From: Rhodothermales bacterium | GTDB lineage: Bacteria > Bacteroidota > Rhodothermia > Rhodothermales > UBA10348 | NCBI GenBank assembly: GCA_028284865.1 | Contig: JANQQV010000027.1 | Coordinates: 56,379 to 120,378, forward strand | Length of the DNA: 64,000 bases | Direction: 5' to 3' | In this document: piece after piece, positions 12,152-21,459 of the stretch | Layout of the letters: every line of letters starts with the position of its first letter | How positions within the stretch are numbered: position 1 is the first letter of the stretch | Position numbers and translations under genes: made by a program | The notes under the pieces: model-generated | Told to the model about the DNA's origin: nothing | Seen by the model: only the letters and a program-made list of their open reading frames with translations | Database searches by the model: none

Positions 12152-12259
12152 TGCGTTGCCGGCCGGTAATCCCGGGATGATCCTTCAGCGACCATCCAGA
12201 CGGATGATCTTCCGTCCCGGGCCGAACCGGACAAGTTCGCCCCATTCCCTTGCAACGCA
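12152..12259 (-). ncRNA. Structured leader or small RNA upstream of hsp20
   Basis: Four co-linear, nested complementary segments can form one long structure. They are TGCGTTGC 12152-12159 with GCAACGCA 12252-12259, CCGGT 12163-12167 with ACCGG 12226-12230, CCCGGGA 12171-12177 with TCCCGGG 12215-12221, and CATCC 12193-12197 with GGATG 12202-12206. There is no open reading frame of interest here. It lies in the probable hsp20 5' untranslated region, but could be independent or read from the other strand. Confidence 0.4.
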
Positions 12260-12429
12260 CGTGCCAACACCACTTCTCTGCCGCTTCGACAGGATGCTTC
12301 GGACAGACCGTCAGAGCATCCAGAATGGCCCATACAGGCTGTCAGGGCCGTTTCCGACAGATCGACACACTGGTGGCTTTACCACCTGACATCCTTTCAT
12401 CCGCTCTGACAGAACGTCAATAGAAGCGA
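12260..12429. other. Non-coding remainder of the fahA-hsp20 intergenic region
   Basis: No gene. A hairpin with arms GGATGCT/AGCATCC at about 12292-12322 and a GGTGG/CCACC hairpin near 12372-12388 are visible. Either may end the fahA transcript. The sequence CTGTCAG or its complement CTGACAG recurs several times. The hsp20 promoter should lie here, but I cannot identify it, and no CIRCE element is present. Confidence 0.4.
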
Positions 12430-13671
12430 TCAACCCTTGTGGGCAGGAAGAATCCGGCCGCTGACTTCGCCAAACCCAATCCGTAGACCATCCTTCTTGG
12501 CGGCTCCTCGCATGACGACGGTATCGCCATCTTGCAGGAATTTGCGCTCGCTGCCGTCCGACATGGGGATGGGATTCGTGCCTCGCCAGGAGAGCTCGAG
12601 CATGGAACCGTAGCTGCCTTTGTCCGGCCCGGAGATCGTGCCCGAAGCCAAGAGGTCACCCGGCCGGATGTTGCAACCGGTTACGGAGTGATGGGCCAGC
12701 TGCTGGCAGATGTTCCAGTACATGTACCGGAAGTTGGATCGGCAGACTACGTCATCGCCCGCTGATCCTTCGGGCTGGATGCCAACCTCAAGGTCGATGT
12801 CATAAGACCAATCGCCTGATCCTTTCAGATAGGGAAGGGGCTCAGGGTCCTGAGCCGGTCCGGCACATCGGAAGGGTTCGAGCGCATCGAGCGTGACAAT
12901 CCACGGCGAAATCGAGGTCGCGAAGTTCTTGGCAAGGAATGGCCCAAGTGGCACGTACTCCCATTTCTGTATATCGCGTGCCGACCAGTCGTTGACCAGG
13001 ACGAAGCCGAAGATGTGGTCTGCGGCGTTTTGGATTGTGATCGGCTGGCCAAGTTCATTCCCGGGGCCCGTGAAGAAGCCAAGCTCCAGTTCAAAATCCA
13101 ACAGGCGGCAGGGTCCGAATACTGGCGGTCCGTCGCCCGGCTTGGTCTGTCCTTGAGGCCGGCGAATGTCTGTGCCTGAAATCACAACCGAGCTGGCACG
13201 TCCGTGATACCCCACCGGTAAGTGCAGCCAGTTGGGAAGAAGAGCGTTGTCCGGGTCACGAAACATGGTCCCGACGTTCGTGGCATGCTCGCGCGAGGAG
13301 TAGAAGTCCGTGTAATCACCAATGTCAGCCGGCATCACCATGGTCACATCGGACTGGCGATGAAAAGCGGCCGAGCGAAGCGTTTCATTGTCACGGAGTT
13401 CACCAGAATCCGCCGAGAGCAGATGCTGCAAACGTGCACGTACCGCTTTCCAGACGGGTCGACCCGCAGCCATGAAATTGTTCAAGGTCGTCGAGGAGAA
13501 CACCGCCGTGTCCAACAAGCCGGCCTCTTCAAGCGCATGCAAGTCGACCACCCAATCGCCGATAGCCGTTCCGGGACGGGGACGATCGGATCCGCTTGGG
13601 ATGAACACGCCATAGGGAAGATTCTCAAGGGGAAAGTCGCTTCCTGAAGGAATGTCAACGAATGCAGTCAT
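12430..13671 (-). CDS. fahA: Fumarylacetoacetase
   Basis: Last enzyme of tyrosine/homogentisate degradation; it splits fumarylacetoacetate into fumarate and acetoacetate. The start at 13671 gives [21 protein letters not shown], matching the family N-terminus; an ATG at 13749 would add 26 atypical residues and overlap the upstream gene. Catalytic and metal residues are visible in [25 protein letters not shown] (catalytic His), DFELELGFF (metal Glu residues) and [20 protein letters not shown]. The length of 413 aa is normal. It lies about 60 bp after an uncharacterised gene on the same strand, and the two look like an operon. No other tyrosine-pathway gene is in the window. Confidence 0.95.
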   Translation of the reverse strand: MTAFVDIPSGSDFPLENLPYGVFIPSGSDRPRPGTAIGDWVVDLHALEEAGLLDTAVFSSTTLNNFMAAGRPVWKAVRARLQHLLSADSGELRDNETLRSAAFHRQSDVTMVMPADIGDYTDFYSSREHATNVGTMFRDPDNALLPNWLHLPVGYHGRASSVVISGTDIRRPQGQTKPGDGPPVFGPCRLLDFELELGFFTGPGNELGQPITIQNAADHIFGFVLVNDWSARDIQKWEYVPLGPFLAKNFATSISPWIVTLDALEPFRCAGPAQDPEPLPYLKGSGDWSYDIDLEVGIQPEGSAGDDVVCRSNFRYMYWNICQQLAHHSVTGCNIRPGDLLASGTISGPDKGSYGSMLELSWRGTNPIPMSDGSERKFLQDGDTVVMRGAAKKDGLRIGFGEVSGRILPAHKG

Positions 13672-13733
13672 GGGTACGGACACGGATTCTGGTGAGAGTT
13701 GATTTGGACTGGCACCTTTGCTTTGCGGATCGA

Positions 13734-14720
13734 TCAGGTAGTCAGCCAACCCAGGGCTCGAAGATCTTCACGGGGCTCATCGAAACTGCAGCTTCCGATG
13801 GACAGGGCGAGACTACGACGATCCCGAATGAACTCCGTCGTCGTCGCCTTCAATCCGTTCCACTCGATTCCTGATTCAGTGAATACGAAGTTGGACGGCT
13901 CGGTGTCGGACAGAATCTCTTCAATCCCCGTCGCATCCAGCCCTTCACACCGCCCGATTGTGACGGCGAAAAAGACGTTCATGAAGCCATGCATCATCAC
14001 CTGTTGGGCTTGATTGAAGTGGCGAAGGGGATGATGCAGGCCGGCCGTGGCCTTAAATGGATACCCGGTACGAAGGGCTGCATACAGGAAGCCGGCCAAC
14101 TCTTCAGTAGAGGGGAAATCTTCTGGCTTCATGCCGCCACAGCGGATCTTGGCGCGGACACGCTCGGGTCGTTGCTGAGCGCCGAGGGCCAGGAAGTACA
14201 GGGGGAGTTGGCGAAGAAAGGCTTCATCGCGAACAATCTCCAGGTACCTGGGTCGATCCTGAAAGGCGGACGCTTCAAAAACGGATTCGATTTTTGAGAT
14301 CGCCATCACTGCCGTGGATGCTTCAAGCAATGCATCCGGCGGAAGCTTCCATTCAAAGCCGGCGATGACGGCTTTTCCACCGAGCTGGTCGATATGGTTG
14401 TTTGCTTCATCCAGCGCACCCTGAAGGACGGCAGCCGTGGAGGCAACATCAGAAGAAGGGGGTGGGAGCAGCTGAATAGGCAGCGGCGATTCAACCGAAA
14501 GCTTCTCGGCGAGGGAAAGCAAGGGTGCCCAATGTGCCGAGGTCATGACAAACGGGCCAAGCATCCAGTCATCGGCTTCATGCCGGTGAGCCAGGTACTC
14601 GTCTATCGCTTGGTCGATGGGCAGTGCTGCCGGGGGGAAAAGGCCGGCATAGTCGAAAAGTCCGTTGAGCAGCGTCTTGACACTGGAGTTCCGCGGATGG
14701 GAGGGCTCGGACAGTGGCAT
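13734..14720 (-). CDS. Conserved protein of unknown function, fahA operon
   Basis: I recognise the style of this soluble protein (328 aa from ATG 14720; a TTG at 14771 is possible) but not a function. Features that look conserved are [20 protein letters not shown] near the N-terminus, [18 protein letters not shown] near the middle and [13 protein letters not shown] shortly after. The regular spacing of a charged K-I-R strand and a K-A-T strand resembles a TIM barrel with active-site lysines and histidines, but that is a guess. No signal peptide or membrane segment. The tight linkage to fumarylacetoacetase suggests a role in aromatic amino acid breakdown. Confidence 0.75.
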   Translation of the reverse strand: MPLSEPSHPRNSSVKTLLNGLFDYAGLFPPAALPIDQAIDEYLAHRHEADDWMLGPFVMTSAHWAPLLSLAEKLSVESPLPIQLLPPPSSDVASTAAVLQGALDEANNHIDQLGGKAVIAGFEWKLPPDALLEASTAVMAISKIESVFEASAFQDRPRYLEIVRDEAFLRQLPLYFLALGAQQRPERVRAKIRCGGMKPEDFPSTEELAGFLYAALRTGYPFKATAGLHHPLRHFNQAQQVMMHGFMNVFFAVTIGRCEGLDATGIEEILSDTEPSNFVFTESGIEWNGLKATTTEFIRDRRSLALSIGSCSFDEPREDLRALGWLTT

Positions 14721-14832
14721 GAATGGAGACGGTTTCGCTTTGAAGTGGAATGATCTGCTGGCTGACGGCAACCTGAGCTTCGAACGTGTGTCCAGACTAA
14801 GAACTTGGTATTAAACCTTGTATGAACTCAGG

Positions 14833-14844
14833 GGTAATATTACC
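14833..14844. promoter_or_regulatory. 12-bp palindrome GGTAATATTACC, candidate operator
   Basis: Perfect 12-bp palindrome in the 320-bp region between the divergent fahA-operon and TPR-protein genes, about 110 bp upstream of ATG 14720. It is AT-rich inside a GC-rich background, as expected for a dimeric repressor site. The regulator is unknown. Confidence 0.4.
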
Positions 14845-15041
14845 TTGCAACCTGCGAAATGTGCCTCTACGGGCCGTTTTGAGGAATCATACTGAAATGT
14901 ACCCCACCGTGTGACGGAGCGCCGTTGGCAGCTCCGGGGACCGGTCCACCGCAGTCCGAGGCCCTCTCGAGGATCTCTTCACGGCCAACAGCAGGTTTTC
15001 TGCTGACATAACGAAGATACCCGTTACTCAATCTGGACGTC

Positions 15042-16247
15042 ATGAATCGATTTCCCCTATTTCTGAGCCTCATCTTTGCTGCGCTTCTCATCACAGGCGC
15101 AGACGGATGCTCAAGCGATCCCAACGTAGAGGGCGCCAAGCTCGACCTGCGTAATCAGGACTACGATCGCGCTCTCCGCAACCTGGAGACGGCTCTCGAG
15201 AACAACCCACAGAATGCAGAAGCCTACGAGCTGAAAGGCCGCGTGCTCTCTGAGAAAGCATTCGCCACGCAGGATCAGGATGAGCACATCTCGACCATCA
15301 TGGACATGCTCGATGCGTTCGAGTCTGCCGTCGAGTACGATCCGTTGCTGACGGAAGGAGTCACGAACTCGCTGCGTTTTGCCTTCGCCAACGAATTCCA
15401 GCGCGGAATTCAGGCGTTCAACCGTGGGCGCAACGATGATAGCCAGTTCCTGGTCGCCGCCCGGTACTTCAACACCGCCGGTGTCATTCAGCCGGACTCG
15501 TCCGGCGCCTACGTCAACGAGGCGTATGCCTACATGAACGGTGGCCAGCCGGAAAGCGCAATCGGGCCATTTGAAATGGCACTCGAAGCTGGCGACACGG
15601 AGCCGGAAACCTACCGTTTCCTCGCTCAGCTTTACCAGACCAACGATCGTTCTGACGATGCTGTCGGTCTGCTTGAGGACGCCGCTGCGATGTACCCTGA
15701 GAATGTGGACATCCAGACCGAACTGCTGAACGCGTACCAGCTGACGGGCCAGATCGACAAGGCTCTCGAGCGCTATAGCTCGGCCGTGGAGCGTGATCCG
15801 GGCAATGCCCTCTTCCGCTACAACTACGGCTCCCTGCTGATTCAGGTGGGTCGCTACGACGAGGCCATCACGCAGCTCGAAGAGGCGATCTCCTTGGATG
15901 CGAGCTATAGCAGCGCGTACTACAACATCGGTGCAGCACACATCAACCAGGCGGTCGATGTCAACAGCGAGATCTCGGACATGGACGACGAACTCCGTGA
16001 AAACCGGGATTCGATGAGCAACGACGAGATCGAAGCCGCAGAGGCTGCCATCGATGCTAAAGTCGAAGAGCGTCGCATGCACTTCCAGGCTGCTGTTGCA
16101 CCGCTGGAGCAGGCCAAAGAGCTCTTTGAAGCCAACGGCGAAGATGTCGGCGATGTGTGTCGTGCGCTGTATCAGTCCTACGCACAGACCAACCAGACGG
16201 ACAAGGCACAGTCTGTTGCGGATTGCGCCGGTTACTCTGACAACTAA
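15042..16247 (+). CDS. Exported tetratricopeptide-repeat protein
   Basis: The 401-aa protein begins with a signal peptide (FPLFLSLIFAALLITG), then ADGC. The Cys could be lipidated, but A-D-G-C is a poor lipobox, so a plain cleaved or lipid-anchored form are both possible. At least seven TPR units follow (for example DYDRALRNLETALENNPQNA, RYDEAITQLEEAISLD). A charged helical segment lies near 310-345. TPR proteins hold protein complexes together; no enzymatic motif is visible. It probably acts in the periplasm or at the inner face of the outer membrane. A strong terminator follows. Confidence 0.85.
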   Translation: MNRFPLFLSLIFAALLITGADGCSSDPNVEGAKLDLRNQDYDRALRNLETALENNPQNAEAYELKGRVLSEKAFATQDQDEHISTIMDMLDAFESAVEYDPLLTEGVTNSLRFAFANEFQRGIQAFNRGRNDDSQFLVAARYFNTAGVIQPDSSGAYVNEAYAYMNGGQPESAIGPFEMALEAGDTEPETYRFLAQLYQTNDRSDDAVGLLEDAAAMYPENVDIQTELLNAYQLTGQIDKALERYSSAVERDPGNALFRYNYGSLLIQVGRYDEAITQLEEAISLDASYSSAYYNIGAAHINQAVDVNSEISDMDDELRENRDSMSNDEIEAAEAAIDAKVEERRMHFQAAVAPLEQAKELFEANGEDVGDVCRALYQSYAQTNQTDKAQSVADCAGYSDN

Positions 16248-16281
16248 TGGTTCTATTGACCATTGTTGATTGACTTTACCG

Positions 16282-16313
16282 GCGGGCCCGGGCTGTGAGC
16301 AGCCCGGGCCCGC
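16282..16313 (+). terminator. Rho-independent terminator after the TPR gene
   Basis: Perfect 14-bp GC-rich stem (16282-16295 with 16300-16313), TGAG loop, then GTGGTTTATT. It lies 35 bp past the TPR stop codon. Confidence 0.8.
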
Positions 16314-16373
16314 GTGGTTTATTCCCGGACGCCACTCCGGAATCACATTCTCATCCCTCTACCCTGAATTCGC

Positions 16374-17543
16374 ATGAACGCGGACGACATGAAGCACATG
16401 GGCCCCGGTACACGGGCCGTGCACGCTGGCCAGGCACCAGATCCATCGACGGGCGCTGTCATGACGCCAATCTACCAGACGTCTACCTATGCACAGGCTT
16501 CGCCTGGCGACCACAAGGGCTTTGAGTATGGCAGGGTCTCCAATCCGACGCGTACGGCATTGGAGGGGAATCTGGCGGGGCTCGAAGGTGCCACGCATGG
16601 CATCTGCTTTGCCTCCGGCGTCGCTGCGACCGATGCGATTGCACGCTGTTTGCGCCCTGGAGACCACATTCTGGCCTCCAACGATCTTTATGGAGGGACG
16701 TATCGCCTTTTCCGTCAAGTGTTCGGGCCGTTCGGAATCACTTCCGACTTCGTCGACATGTCCACCGTGGCTGGAGTCGAAGCGGCCCTGAAACCGGAGA
16801 CCAAACTGCTCTGGATCGAAACCCCCACCAATCCGCTAGTTCGGGTGGTCGACATGAAGGCGCTCGTGGACTTGGCCCACTCGCGCGGAATCGCCGTGGC
16901 GGTAGACAACACGTTCGCCACACCCATCTTGCAGCGCCCCATCGAATTCGGAGCTGACCTTGTGGTGCACTCCACCACCAAGTATCTCGGTGGACACTCG
17001 GATGTGATCGGAGGAGCAGTGCTCACCAACAGTGACGAGTGGGCCGACAAGCTTCGATTCCTCGTCAAGAGTGCCGGCGCCGTACCTGGCCCCATGGATT
17101 GCTTCTTGACGTTGCGGGGGACCAAGACGTTGGATGTCCGGATGGAGCGGCATTGCAGCAATGCGCAGGCCATCGCCGAGTATCTGGAGGCTGATGCTCG
17201 CGTGGGTCAGGTGTACTATCCCGGACTAGCCTCTTTTGAGGGGCACGAATTGGCGGCCCGACAGATGGACGGATTCGGCGGAATGGTCTCTTTCCTGCTT
17301 GCCGACGACAGTATCGATGCGGCGTACCGCGTCTTGTCCTCGACGAAGGTGTTCACGCTGGCAGAAAGCTTGGGTGGGGTTGAAAGCCTGATGAATCACC
17401 CGGCAACCATGACGCACGCCTCGATTCCGGCGGAAGAACGACGTGCAGCAGGTCTCCACGATGCATTGATCCGACTCTCCGTCGGCATCGAAACGCAGGA
17501 AGATCTCATTCGGGACCTGGAGGCAGCCCTGTCCAAGGCCTAG
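16374..17543 (+). CDS. Cystathionine gamma-synthase/lyase-type PLP enzyme
   Basis: Fold-type I PLP enzyme of Cys/Met metabolism. The 389-aa protein has the PLP lysine K203 in HSTTKYLGGHSDVIGG, the phosphate-binding FEYGRVSNPTR and FASGVAA motifs, the DNTFATP aspartate and the SLGGVESL substrate region. Closely related members catalyse cystathionine gamma-synthesis, cystathionine gamma-cleavage or methionine gamma-cleavage, and the sequence alone does not separate them; synthase or lyase is most likely. It is monocistronic: a terminator precedes it and the convergent E1 gene follows. No S-box or SAM riboswitch precedes it. Confidence 0.9.
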   Translation: MNADDMKHMGPGTRAVHAGQAPDPSTGAVMTPIYQTSTYAQASPGDHKGFEYGRVSNPTRTALEGNLAGLEGATHGICFASGVAATDAIARCLRPGDHILASNDLYGGTYRLFRQVFGPFGITSDFVDMSTVAGVEAALKPETKLLWIETPTNPLVRVVDMKALVDLAHSRGIAVAVDNTFATPILQRPIEFGADLVVHSTTKYLGGHSDVIGGAVLTNSDEWADKLRFLVKSAGAVPGPMDCFLTLRGTKTLDVRMERHCSNAQAIAEYLEADARVGQVYYPGLASFEGHELAARQMDGFGGMVSFLLADDSIDAAYRVLSSTKVFTLAESLGGVESLMNHPATMTHASIPAEERRAAGLHDALIRLSVGIETQEDLIRDLEAALSKA

Positions 17544-17604
17544 GATTCACCCGGCATTCGCGTTCAGGGCCGACAGCGTGTGCTGCAGGCACCCAAAGTG
17601 CTTC

Positions 17605-19734
17605 CTAGTAAGCGAGGACGCCCTTTGCTGCATTCAGGATGTCCTCATCCTGCGGCAGCAGCTCCCGCTCAAGGGGATCGGCGAAGGCGACGGGGGAGAA
17701 CTTGCCTGCCAGTCGTCGAACCGGAGCATCGAGATGCTCGAAGGCCGCATCGGCAATCTTCGCGGCCAGCTCAGCACCATATCCAACGAATTCGTGGTCT
17801 TCGTAGACGACGAGCGCGCGGTTCGTTTTCAGAACCGAAGCCATCACCGTCTCCATGTCGACAGGGAGCAGCGAACGCAGGTCGATGATCTCCACAGATA
17901 CACCTTCTTTCTCCAGCAGGCGCGCAACGGTAACCGACTTGTGGACCATCATGCCGTAGGTCACGATGGTGAGGTCGGTGCCTTCCCGCACGATGCGTGC
18001 TTTTCCGAAAGGAAGCAGGTAGTCCTGATCGGGTTCTGGGCTACGTGCTGCCGCCGAACGGTAGAGCGCTTTGTGCTCGAGGAACAGGATCGGGTCTTCC
18101 ATGCGAATAGCTGCCTTCAGCAAGCCTTTCGCGTCGGCCGCCGTGGAAGGCATGGCAATCTGGAAGCCCGGCATGTGGGCGAAGAACGCCTCAATGTTCT
18201 GCGAGTGACAGAGTCCACCGTGGATGTATCCACCAACTGGCACGCGTACGACCATGGGGCATCCCCATTCGCCGTTGGAGCGATAGCGGTAGGAGGCAAC
18301 CTGGTTGCGCAGATGCTGCAAGGCCGGCCAGATGTAGTCACCGAACTGGATCTCAACCACCGGTTTGAAGCCGGCCGATGAGAATCCGACAGCTGTTCCA
18401 ATGATGGAAGCTTCTGCCAGCGGTGAGTTGAAGCAACGGTCCGAACCGAATTTGGCCGTCAGTTCGCGGGTTGCGGTGAACACACCGCCTTTGCCACCAG
18501 CAACATCTTCGCCGTAAACGATAACGCGATCGTTGCGCTCCATCTCCTCAACCATGGCGTGGTTGATGGCGTCGACCATGACGATCGGCTCACCACTCGG
18601 TTCGGAAGCTTCAAAAGCCAAGTCCAGATCGCCTTCGTACAGGACGTGATCCGTCGCTGTGGAAGGATCAGGATCTGCTTGTTCGTCTGCCCACTTCGCG
18701 GCAGCATCCACGTTTTTCTGAACCTCTTTCCGGAGCTCCTCAATCTTTTCAGGAGTGAGAATCCCTGCCTCCATGAGGCGGTTTTCCATCTGGAGGATCG
18801 GATCTTCGCGCTTCTCTGCCTCCAGTTCCTCAGGGGTGCGATACTTCGCATGGTTGTCCGAAGAGGAGTGGGGGAGAAGGCGAACGAGGTCAGCGACCAG
18901 ACATACGGGGCCTTTGCCAGAGCGAATGTGCTCGATGGCAGCTTTAGCCGCGGAGTAGGTCTGGAAGAAGTCCGTTCCGTCAACCTTGATACGTGCCAGC
19001 CCTTCGTATCCGCGTGCCAGCTTGTAGGCAGAGCCACCTGCTGTTTGGTCTTTGACGGGTACCGAGATGGCGTATCCGTTGTCCTGGACCACAAAGAGGA
19101 CGGGAGCGGCTTCTCGAGCGGCCCAGTTCAGTGCCTCATGAAAGTCGCCCTGGGAGGTCGCGCCATCGCCGCAGGAGCAGTACACATAGGCGTCTTTACC
19201 ATCCCGCTGAAGGGCCAAGGCGGTTCCGACAGCCGGGAGGAACTGCGCGCCTACCGATGACGAAATGGGCAGAATGTTGCGCTCCTTGTTGCTGAAATGT
19301 TCTGCCATCTGACGGCCGCCCGAGTTCGGGTCATCGGCCTTGGCCATGTGATGCAGCATCACCTCTTCCGACGAGCCACCGAGCATGAGATACATCATCA
19401 TGTCCCGGTAATACATGCTGAACCAGTCCTTTCCGGCTCGGCTCAGCGTACTGATGGCGGCCTGCGTGGCTTCATGGCCAGCGCAACCAATATGGAAGAA
19501 TCCCTTGCCCTGCTTGAGCAAGGTCAACATCTTCTCGTCCAGCCGACGCGACGTCAGCATCGTTTCGTAAATGCCAAGCAACTTCTCCGAATCGAAATCC
19601 GCAGGGCCGACTGGTTGAACGTCGAAATCGCCGTCAAACAAGAGTGGAGTGGGGCCGTTGGCCGCCAATTCCACGTCGGGGCTTGCGCCATCTCCCGCAG
19701 GAGATGCTTTCTTCGATTTGGAGGCTTTTGCCAT
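17605..19734 (-). CDS. Fused alpha/beta E1 component of a 2-oxoacid dehydrogenase complex
   Basis: Thiamine-diphosphate-dependent decarboxylase subunit feeding a lipoyl E2. Residues 1 to about 370 are the alpha part with GHEATQAAIS and the ThDP/Mg motif GDGATSQGDFHEALNWA ending at a conserved N. The alpha part also carries the HSSSDNHAKYRTPEE phosphorylation-loop-like segment. Residues about 385-709 are the beta part (YGEDVAGGKGGVFTAT, FNSPLAEASIIGTAVG, PGFQIAMPST). Separate genes encode these halves in many bacteria; the fused form is common in Bacteroidota. The branched-chain 2-oxoacid enzyme is the best guess and pyruvate is possible. A Lys/Ala/Ser-rich N-terminal tail (MAKASKSKKASPAGDG) is probably disordered. 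E2/E3 genes are not adjacent. Confidence 0.9.
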   Translation of the reverse strand: MAKASKSKKASPAGDGASPDVELAANGPTPLLFDGDFDVQPVGPADFDSEKLLGIYETMLTSRRLDEKMLTLLKQGKGFFHIGCAGHEATQAAISTLSRAGKDWFSMYYRDMMMYLMLGGSSEEVMLHHMAKADDPNSGGRQMAEHFSNKERNILPISSSVGAQFLPAVGTALALQRDGKDAYVYCSCGDGATSQGDFHEALNWAAREAAPVLFVVQDNGYAISVPVKDQTAGGSAYKLARGYEGLARIKVDGTDFFQTYSAAKAAIEHIRSGKGPVCLVADLVRLLPHSSSDNHAKYRTPEELEAEKREDPILQMENRLMEAGILTPEKIEELRKEVQKNVDAAAKWADEQADPDPSTATDHVLYEGDLDLAFEASEPSGEPIVMVDAINHAMVEEMERNDRVIVYGEDVAGGKGGVFTATRELTAKFGSDRCFNSPLAEASIIGTAVGFSSAGFKPVVEIQFGDYIWPALQHLRNQVASYRYRSNGEWGCPMVVRVPVGGYIHGGLCHSQNIEAFFAHMPGFQIAMPSTAADAKGLLKAAIRMEDPILFLEHKALYRSAAARSPEPDQDYLLPFGKARIVREGTDLTIVTYGMMVHKSVTVARLLEKEGVSVEIIDLRSLLPVDMETVMASVLKTNRALVVYEDHEFVGYGAELAAKIADAAFEHLDAPVRRLAGKFSPVAFADPLERELLPQDEDILNAAKGVLAY

Positions 19735-19974
19735 GATACTCGGGGAAGAGGTGTCCGGGAGATGGTGGAGGCAGGCTCTGCTACGGAAGAGGATACAAAA
19801 ATGTTTGCTGCCGCCGACCGCAAATCCGTGAAGTTGGCCTCAAAAATTAACACCGTTAAACGGCCTTCAGGACTCAATAAGGCCGATTCAGGGTGATTTA
19901 AGAGTCCTATTCATGGCCTCAGCCAAGCGTTCGTACCGCCCGCTGACACAGAATGGGCGTGAGCCGCAATGCGG

Positions 19975-21423
19975 TCAGACTTCGCCGTCCAGTGCTTCTG
20001 CTTCTTCGTAGGCGAGTTCGAACCAGAATCGCGTTCCGCGTCCGATGGTGCTTTCCACGTAGATATTCTCTCCGTGTGCCGCCAGAATCTGCTTTACGAT
20101 GCTCAGACCAAGACCCGTTCCACCGCTCTTGCGGGAACGATCCGGATCGACGCGATGGAAGCGCTCAAAAATGCGCTCGAGGTGCTCTTCCGGAATCCCG
20201 CGACCGGTGTCGACGACTTCGATGCGCACCTTGTCCAGGTGGCGGCGGTAGCGGCAGCGCACCGTGCCCTCGTCGGAGTAGGCGATGGCATTGTCCGTCA
20301 GGTTGATCAGTACCTGTCGAATACGGGCGCGATCGGCGCGAACCAGAACGACTGGATTCTCGACGACCAGCTCGATGCCTTTTTCTTCGGCTTTCGACTT
20401 CTCAATCTCGTAGACCTCGTCGAGCAGCTCGGACAGTTCAAAGACAGTAGGCTTGATGAGGTCTTCCCGGTACTCCAGACGGGCGATCTCGATCAGATCG
20501 GAGAACAGGTTGTTGAGCCGTTCGAGGTTCGTGAGGCCTTTTTCCGCATAGAATTTCCGCTTGTCCGCTGCCAAGCCGTCGGAAGCCAATGCTTCCAGGT
20601 ATCCACCTACGGCGAAGATCGGATTACGAACTTCGTGCGAGACGTTTCCGATGAACTCGTTCTGTAACGCTGCCATCTTCTGGAGCTCGTCGATCTTCTC
20701 CTTGAAGGTGTCTGACATCAGGTTCAGACTCTTGGCCAGATCCTGGAATTCGGCGGCACGCGAGTCCACGAATATCTCCTCGTCCAGCTTTCCCTCTGAA
20801 ATGGATTTCGCCGAGTTCCTGATTGTCACGAGAGGTTGGGTCACCCGTTGTGCGGCAATCCAGCTGCCGAACACAGCCAGCAGCAAGGCCATCACCATGG
20901 CTACGATGAGGGTGAACTGAAGGCGTCCGATCAAGCCGAACAACGTTGGACGTTGCTGAGCGACACGGACGATCATCCCCGTATCAGCGCGCTTGACCGC
21001 GGTGAAATACATCGTCCGGTTGCCTACATCCCGGCGAACGAAATTGAGTTCGCTGTTGCCACTGAACTGCATTTCCGGCTCTGCCAAGACATCTGCGTCT
21101 TGCCGAAGCACACCCTTGTCCACATCAATCAGCAAGGTGTCCTGAACCACGGTGATCCGCAGATCGCCAAAGCGGGTCATCGTCTGGATCTGCTCCAGGC
21201 GCTTGGCGGGATCAGCCTCGGCTTCGATGATGGAGGTCACGCGCGACGTCTGCTGCAGCATCGTCTGCTGATACGTGATCTGGACCTCGCTGCGAAGCAC
21301 AAACGTGATGTACAGCCCCACGGCCGCGACGGCAATGCCGACCACGAGCAGAAGCGTGAGGATCATCCACGTCTGCGTCGATGCGCGCGTCGGGAATATG
21401 CGCTCGACCAGGCGTTCAAACAT
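19975..21423 (-). CDS. Membrane sensor histidine kinase, PhoR/VicK-like
   Basis: The 482-aa kinase has a first membrane helix at about 18-42, a periplasmic domain of about 120 residues and a second helix near 160-185. A HAMP domain follows (AAQRVTQPLVTIRNSAKSIS). HisKA carries the phosphoacceptor in NVSHEVRNPIFAVGGYLEA. The ATPase boxes are NLTDNAIAYS, DTGRGIPEEH and GGTGLGLSIVKQIL. It lies 36 bp after its response regulator on the same strand, so the two form one operon. The architecture resembles PhoR/WalK-type envelope or phosphate sensors, but no pst or phoU gene is near, so the stimulus is open. Confidence 0.93.
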   Translation of the reverse strand: MFERLVERIFPTRASTQTWMILTLLLVVGIAVAAVGLYITFVLRSEVQITYQQTMLQQTSRVTSIIEAEADPAKRLEQIQTMTRFGDLRITVVQDTLLIDVDKGVLRQDADVLAEPEMQFSGNSELNFVRRDVGNRTMYFTAVKRADTGMIVRVAQQRPTLFGLIGRLQFTLIVAMVMALLLAVFGSWIAAQRVTQPLVTIRNSAKSISEGKLDEEIFVDSRAAEFQDLAKSLNLMSDTFKEKIDELQKMAALQNEFIGNVSHEVRNPIFAVGGYLEALASDGLAADKRKFYAEKGLTNLERLNNLFSDLIEIARLEYREDLIKPTVFELSELLDEVYEIEKSKAEEKGIELVVENPVVLVRADRARIRQVLINLTDNAIAYSDEGTVRCRYRRHLDKVRIEVVDTGRGIPEEHLERIFERFHRVDPDRSRKSGGTGLGLSIVKQILAAHGENIYVESTIGRGTRFWFELAYEEAEALDGEV

Positions 21424-21459
21424 GGGTGACAGGCCCCAGGGAAGGGGGCGGGTTCAGAT

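Noticed and set aside
15111..16346. 411-aa frame antisense to the TPR gene
   Set aside because: Antisense shadow; it reads through the terminator hairpin and has no domain.
17578..18381. 267-aa frame antisense to the fused E1 gene
   Set aside because: No start signal or domain; the E1 reading is complete.
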